From NCBI GenBank assembly GCA_041946865.1, contig JBHGBF010000248.1, forward strand, positions 1-8,312: a stretch of DNA of 8,312 bases, read 5' to 3'. Source of the DNA: RPQK01 sp041946865 (GTDB lineage Bacteria > Acidobacteriota > UBA6911 > RPQK01). Made by a program: the position numbers and the translations under genes. Below are positions 5,277 through 8,312 of the stretch, one piece after another. Numbering within the stretch: the stretch's first letter is position 1; every line of letters starts with the position of its first letter. A model generated the notes under the pieces. The model ran no database searches, was not told where the DNA came from, and worked only from the letters and a program-made list of their open reading frames with translations.

Positions 5277-8111
5277 ATGAATCCTGGTGCCGGACAGGAC
5301 ATGCCTTCCTGCGGAGCTCAGCCGGACCATCCGGAAACCGGCGCGACCGCCTTATCTGACCTACCCACACCCGGTCGTCGTTCAGACATTCCCATGGCCT
5401 CCTGGAAGGATCAATTAAACGTTCTCTGCCTTGAGGACAACGCTGCTGACCGGGAGCGCATCGCTGACATTCTGCACCGGGACGGGCTCAGCTGCCACTT
5501 CGTTTACGCCGCAACCAAACAGGAGTTTGAAGCGGGTCTCAAAAATCGGGACCTCGATCTCATTCTGGCCGACTTCACTCTCCCGGGATATTGCGGGATG
5601 GCGGCCCTGGAAGTCGCACGTGAGAGGAGGCCCTCGGTCCCCTTCATTTTCGTCTCCGCGACTCTGGGCGAAGAGTATGCGATCGAGACCCTGAAATCAG
5701 GGGCGGACGACTACGTGCTCAAGGACCATTTGGACCGTCTTGCCCCTGCGGTCTGGCGGGCGCTTCGCGAGGCCGAAAGCCGGCGCGCCCGGATCTGGGC
5801 TGAGGAAGAACTCAGGCAAACGCACGAGAAGCTCCGCTACCTGCTCGAGCACAGCCCGGTCGTGATGTACACCTTCCGGATCGGCGCCGGGCAGGTATCT
5901 CCCCTGATTGTAAGCGGGAGCGTCGAGCGGGTTCTGGGAGTCACGGCAGCCGAGTTAGCTCAGCAGGCATGGTGGCGCAAGGGCCTCCGGCCTGACGAGC
6001 GAGAGCAGGTCAACGCGGCCAACTTCGACGGAATAGAGGTTGGAAGTCATTCGGCAGAGTACCCGATTCGCCAGCGCGACGGAACCTACGTCTGGGTTGA
6101 GGACAACTACCGCGTTCTTGGCGATGTGAATGGCCGGCCCTGTGAGGTTGTGGGGGTCTGGGCCGATATCACGGAACGGAAGAGGCTGGAATCCGAGCTC
6201 GCCTTGCGCGAGCAGCGAATGAACGCCTTTTTCAGTTGTGCCACGGTCGGCCTGGTTGTGCTTGACGAGAACCTCAGGTACGTCCAGATCAATGAGACGC
6301 TGGCTGACATGAATGGAATCCCGGCGGAAGCACACATCGGGAACACTCTCCGTGAAATCACCCCGAGGTTCGCCCCCGTCCTCGAACCGATTTTCCGGAA
6401 AGTGCTCGAAACGGGTCAGCCGGTCCTCAACGTCGAGATCAGCGGTGAGACACCAAGGAGTCCGGGGATAGAACGGCACTGGATGGAATCGTTTTTCCCG
6501 ATTCAGGGGCCCGACGGCAGGCCGCAAGGCGTGGGCGCCATCGTGGTGGAGGTGACCGATCTCAAGCGGGCCGAGAGGGCGCTGCGGACGAGCGAGCAGC
6601 GCTTTCGGGACATCAGCGAGGCCGCGGGGGAGTTTATTTGGGAGACCGACGCCCAGGGCCGCTTCACCTATGCCAGCGAGCGTGTCCAGGCCGTCCTCGG
6701 ATACGACGCCGAAGAGATTCTGGGACGGAGCTTCTTCGAACTGGTAGACCCTGCCGAGGTCAGCCAGGCCGAGGAATTCTGGAACGGGCACGTCCAGACC
6801 AAGACAGGTTTTCGGGACTTCGAAGTCGCCGTTATCAGCAAGACGGCCGACACTGTCCGTCTGAGCGGAACTGCGGTACCCATTATCGGCGCCGCAGGTG
6901 AGTTCCTTGGATTTCGGGGCGCCTCCCTGGACGTCACGGAAAAGAGGAGGCTCGAGTCGAAATTCCTGCGCGCTCAGAGGCTGGAAAGCATAGGAAGTCT
7001 TGCCAGCGGCATTGCTCACGACCTGAACAACATCCTCACGCCGATTCTCATGGGAACGTCGTTTCTGCACTCTGACCTGGCGGGCACTCCGCACGAACAG
7101 CTCCTGGCCACCATCGAATCGAGCGCGGAGCGGGCAGTCGATGTTGTGAAGCAACTGCTGGCGATCGGCCGAGGCCAGGTGGCTCGAAAATCGACCCTGC
7201 AGATCAGACACCTGGTGCGCGATATGGCAAAAATCGCGCGAGAGACGTTTCCGCGTTCGATTCAAGTCGAAGAAGAAACGCCTCCAAATCTCTGGCCGAT
7301 TCAGGGCGATCACACGCAGATCCACCAGGTGCTGCTGAACTTGTGCGTGAACGCTCGTGACGCGATGCCCCAGGGTGGATGTCTGACTTTGAAAGCTGAA
7401 AACGTGGTCCTCGACGACCACTACGTGAGCATGCATCGGGAAGCGAGTCCCGGGCCGTTTGTCCGGCTGGTGGTGAAAGACACAGGCGTCGGCATACCGG
7501 AGCCCATCCGGGGCCATATCTTTGACCCCTTCTTCACCACCAAAGACCCCAGTGCCGGCACGGGTCTGGGCCTGACAACCGTCCTCGGAATCGTGAAAGA
7601 TCACCACGGGTTCATCCACCTGACAACGGAGCCGGGACAAGGAACCTGTTTTGAGATACACGTTCCGGCCACACCGGATGCCAAGTCCTTAACCGAGACT
7701 GAACAAGCCAGGCGATTGCCACCGCCGGGAAACAGCGAGCTGATATTGGTAGTGGACGACGAACCGGCAATTCGGGAAGCGGTCCAGCGAACCCTTGAAC
7801 ACCACGGTTATACGGTGCTGGTGGCAGGAGACGGCATTGAGGCTTTGGTCCAGCATGCTGCCAACGTCCAGAGCCTGCGGCTGGTCCTGACGGACATCCT
7901 CATGCCCGTGATGGACGGAACGACTCTTTGTCGCACGCTGCACCGGGTAAGTCCTCGTATCCCGATTATCGCGTTCACGGGAGCCCTTACCGGGGAATCA
8001 GGAAGGGAGATCCTGCGAGCTCTGGATGAATCGGGAGTGCTTCGCGTCCTGCACAAGCCTCATGGCGCTGATGAACTGCTACTCGCCGTGCACGAAGCGT
8101 TGAAGCTGTGA
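5277..8111 (+). CDS. Hybrid histidine kinase, REC-PAS-PAS-PAS-HisKA-HATPase-REC
   Basis: This is a 944-residue cytoplasmic hybrid kinase without membrane segments. A Pro/Gly-rich stretch of about 45 residues comes first. Receiver 1 (about 48-165) has E53/D54, phosphoacceptor D99 in LADFTLPG, S127 and K149, and belongs to the type usually fused to PAS kinases (SATLGEEYAIETLKSGADDYVLK). Three PAS domains follow: about 186-300 (PAS_3-like, ending ITERK), 312-430 (PAS_4-like, with ETPRSPGIERHWMESFFPI) and 439-556 (WETDAQGRFTYAS, ending DVTEK). HisKA has H581 in SGIAHDLNNIL. HATPase_c has N692 in NARDAMP, DTGVGI from D735, FDPFFTT and GTGLGL from G761. Receiver 2 (about 824-942) has D827/D828, D873, T901 and K927. 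All catalytic residues are present. The ATG at 5277 is preceded by AGGAA (5266-5270) with 6-nt spacing; the in-frame ATG at 5394 would remove the leader but has no ribosome site. The PAS domains should set kinase activity by redox, light or small-molecule input, but no ligand can be named. Its first receiver may take phosphate from the divergent membrane kinase (inference). Confidence 0.97.
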   Translation: MNPGAGQDMPSCGAQPDHPETGATALSDLPTPGRRSDIPMASWKDQLNVLCLEDNAADRERIADILHRDGLSCHFVYAATKQEFEAGLKNRDLDLILADFTLPGYCGMAALEVARERRPSVPFIFVSATLGEEYAIETLKSGADDYVLKDHLDRLAPAVWRALREAESRRARIWAEEELRQTHEKLRYLLEHSPVVMYTFRIGAGQVSPLIVSGSVERVLGVTAAELAQQAWWRKGLRPDEREQVNAANFDGIEVGSHSAEYPIRQRDGTYVWVEDNYRVLGDVNGRPCEVVGVWADITERKRLESELALREQRMNAFFSCATVGLVVLDENLRYVQINETLADMNGIPAEAHIGNTLREITPRFAPVLEPIFRKVLETGQPVLNVEISGETPRSPGIERHWMESFFPIQGPDGRPQGVGAIVVEVTDLKRAERALRTSEQRFRDISEAAGEFIWETDAQGRFTYASERVQAVLGYDAEEILGRSFFELVDPAEVSQAEEFWNGHVQTKTGFRDFEVAVISKTADTVRLSGTAVPIIGAAGEFLGFRGASLDVTEKRRLESKFLRAQRLESIGSLASGIAHDLNNILTPILMGTSFLHSDLAGTPHEQLLATIESSAERAVDVVKQLLAIGRGQVARKSTLQIRHLVRDMAKIARETFPRSIQVEEETPPNLWPIQGDHTQIHQVLLNLCVNARDAMPQGGCLTLKAENVVLDDHYVSMHREASPGPFVRLVVKDTGVGIPEPIRGHIFDPFFTTKDPSAGTGLGLTTVLGIVKDHHGFIHLTTEPGQGTCFEIHVPATPDAKSLTETEQARRLPPPGNSELILVVDDEPAIREAVQRTLEHHGYTVLVAGDGIEALVQHAANVQSLRLVLTDILMPVMDGTTLCRTLHRVSPRIPIIAFTGALTGESGREILRALDESGVLRVLHKPHGADELLLAVHEALKL

Positions 8112-8153
8112 GGACGGGCAAAGCCGTACCCTGGTTTGCGGTTTACCCGGTCC
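8112..8153 (+). terminator. Stem-loop directly after the 944-residue kinase gene
   Basis: Starting one base after the stop codon, GGACGG (8112-8117) can pair with CCGGTCC (8147-8153, one bulged G). GCAAA (8118-8122) pairs with TTTGC (8135-8139), giving a long, interrupted hairpin. There is no T-tract after it, so it is not a standard intrinsic terminator; it could protect the 3' end or assist factor-dependent termination. Confidence 0.3.
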
Positions 8154-8154
8154 T

Positions 8155-8247
8155 GCGAGCGTGCTTGTTCCTTCTGTGTGCTCGCTCAGGTCCCGATAGA
8201 GATAACGTCCGTATCGGGCAAGGACAACCCTAATCCGTGGATATGGG
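8155..8247. other. Non-coding tail with further dyads
   Basis: Three more inverted repeats follow in close order. GCGAGC (8155-8160) pairs with GCTCGC (8180-8185). CCCGATA (8192-8198) pairs with TATCGGG (8212-8218) across a 13-nt loop. The imperfect dyad CCCTAATCC-GT-GGATATGGG spans 8228-8247. No gene is recognisable here; an ATG at 8243 opens a frame to the window edge (MGKATTRAWG...) but has no ribosome site and resembles nothing I know. The last dyad could be an operator for a gene starting beyond the window. Confidence 0.3.
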
Positions 8248-8312
8248 GAAAGCGACAACTCGGGCGTGGGGATTGAGCTTACAGAAGTTGTTGGTACAGG
8301 GTGAGTTGGCTG

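Noticed and set aside
5955..7661. 568-codon minus-strand frame opposite the 944-residue kinase
   Set aside because: It is also an antisense shadow of high-GC coding sequence; its translation shows no domain pattern, and the plus strand has complete PAS and kinase motifs.
8293..8312. Possible sigma-54 promoter (TTGGTAC...TTGGCTG) at the right edge
   Set aside because: The GG and GC elements do not have the required spacing.

Overview
The window is a dense two-component signalling locus from a GC-rich bacterium that probably carries many histidine kinases. It holds three large multi-domain sensor kinases and one truncated receiver gene. There is no DNA-binding or enzymatic output domain and no recognisable HPt domain. 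The domain style (Cache-GAF-PAS kinases, REC-PAS-PAS-PAS-kinase-REC hybrids) and a GGCGG-type REP-like palindrome between genes remind me of Verrucomicrobiota such as Pedosphaera relatives. Planctomycetota or Desulfobacterota/Myxococcota cannot be excluded. The taxonomic idea is inference from memory, not a search result.

Layout. 1-177 is the leader of the first hybrid kinase. 178-1998 (+) encodes a soluble REC-HisKA-HATPase-REC hybrid kinase. After a 31-bp convergent gap, 2030-4750 (-) encodes a membrane-bound Cache-GAF-PAS-HisKA-HATPase kinase. Its ATG overlaps by four bases (ATGA) the stop of a short upstream reading frame (4747-4929, extendable to 5109), which looks like the C-terminal half of a receiver domain. 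A 347-bp divergent spacer (4930-5276) follows. 5277-8111 (+) encodes a 944-residue REC-PAS-PAS-PAS-HisKA-HATPase-REC hybrid. 8112-8312 is a non-coding tail with several stem-loops.

How the parts may work together (inference). The membrane kinase senses an extracytoplasmic ligand and has no receiver of its own. The two soluble hybrids together carry four receivers with complete catalytic residues, so phosphoryl traffic could run between the three proteins. The final output must lie outside the window or act by protein contact.

The most interesting non-coding signals are in the divergent spacer. One is a strong sigma-70-like promoter (TTGAAA-N17-TAGAAT) whose -10 box sits inside a perfect 14-bp palindrome resembling a CRP/FNR-family site. 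Another is a three-segment leader on the minus strand that can fold two mutually exclusive ways, one of which buries a Shine-Dalgarno sequence. A third is a short sequence block found upstream of both plus-strand hybrid kinases, ending exactly 106 bp before each chosen start codon.
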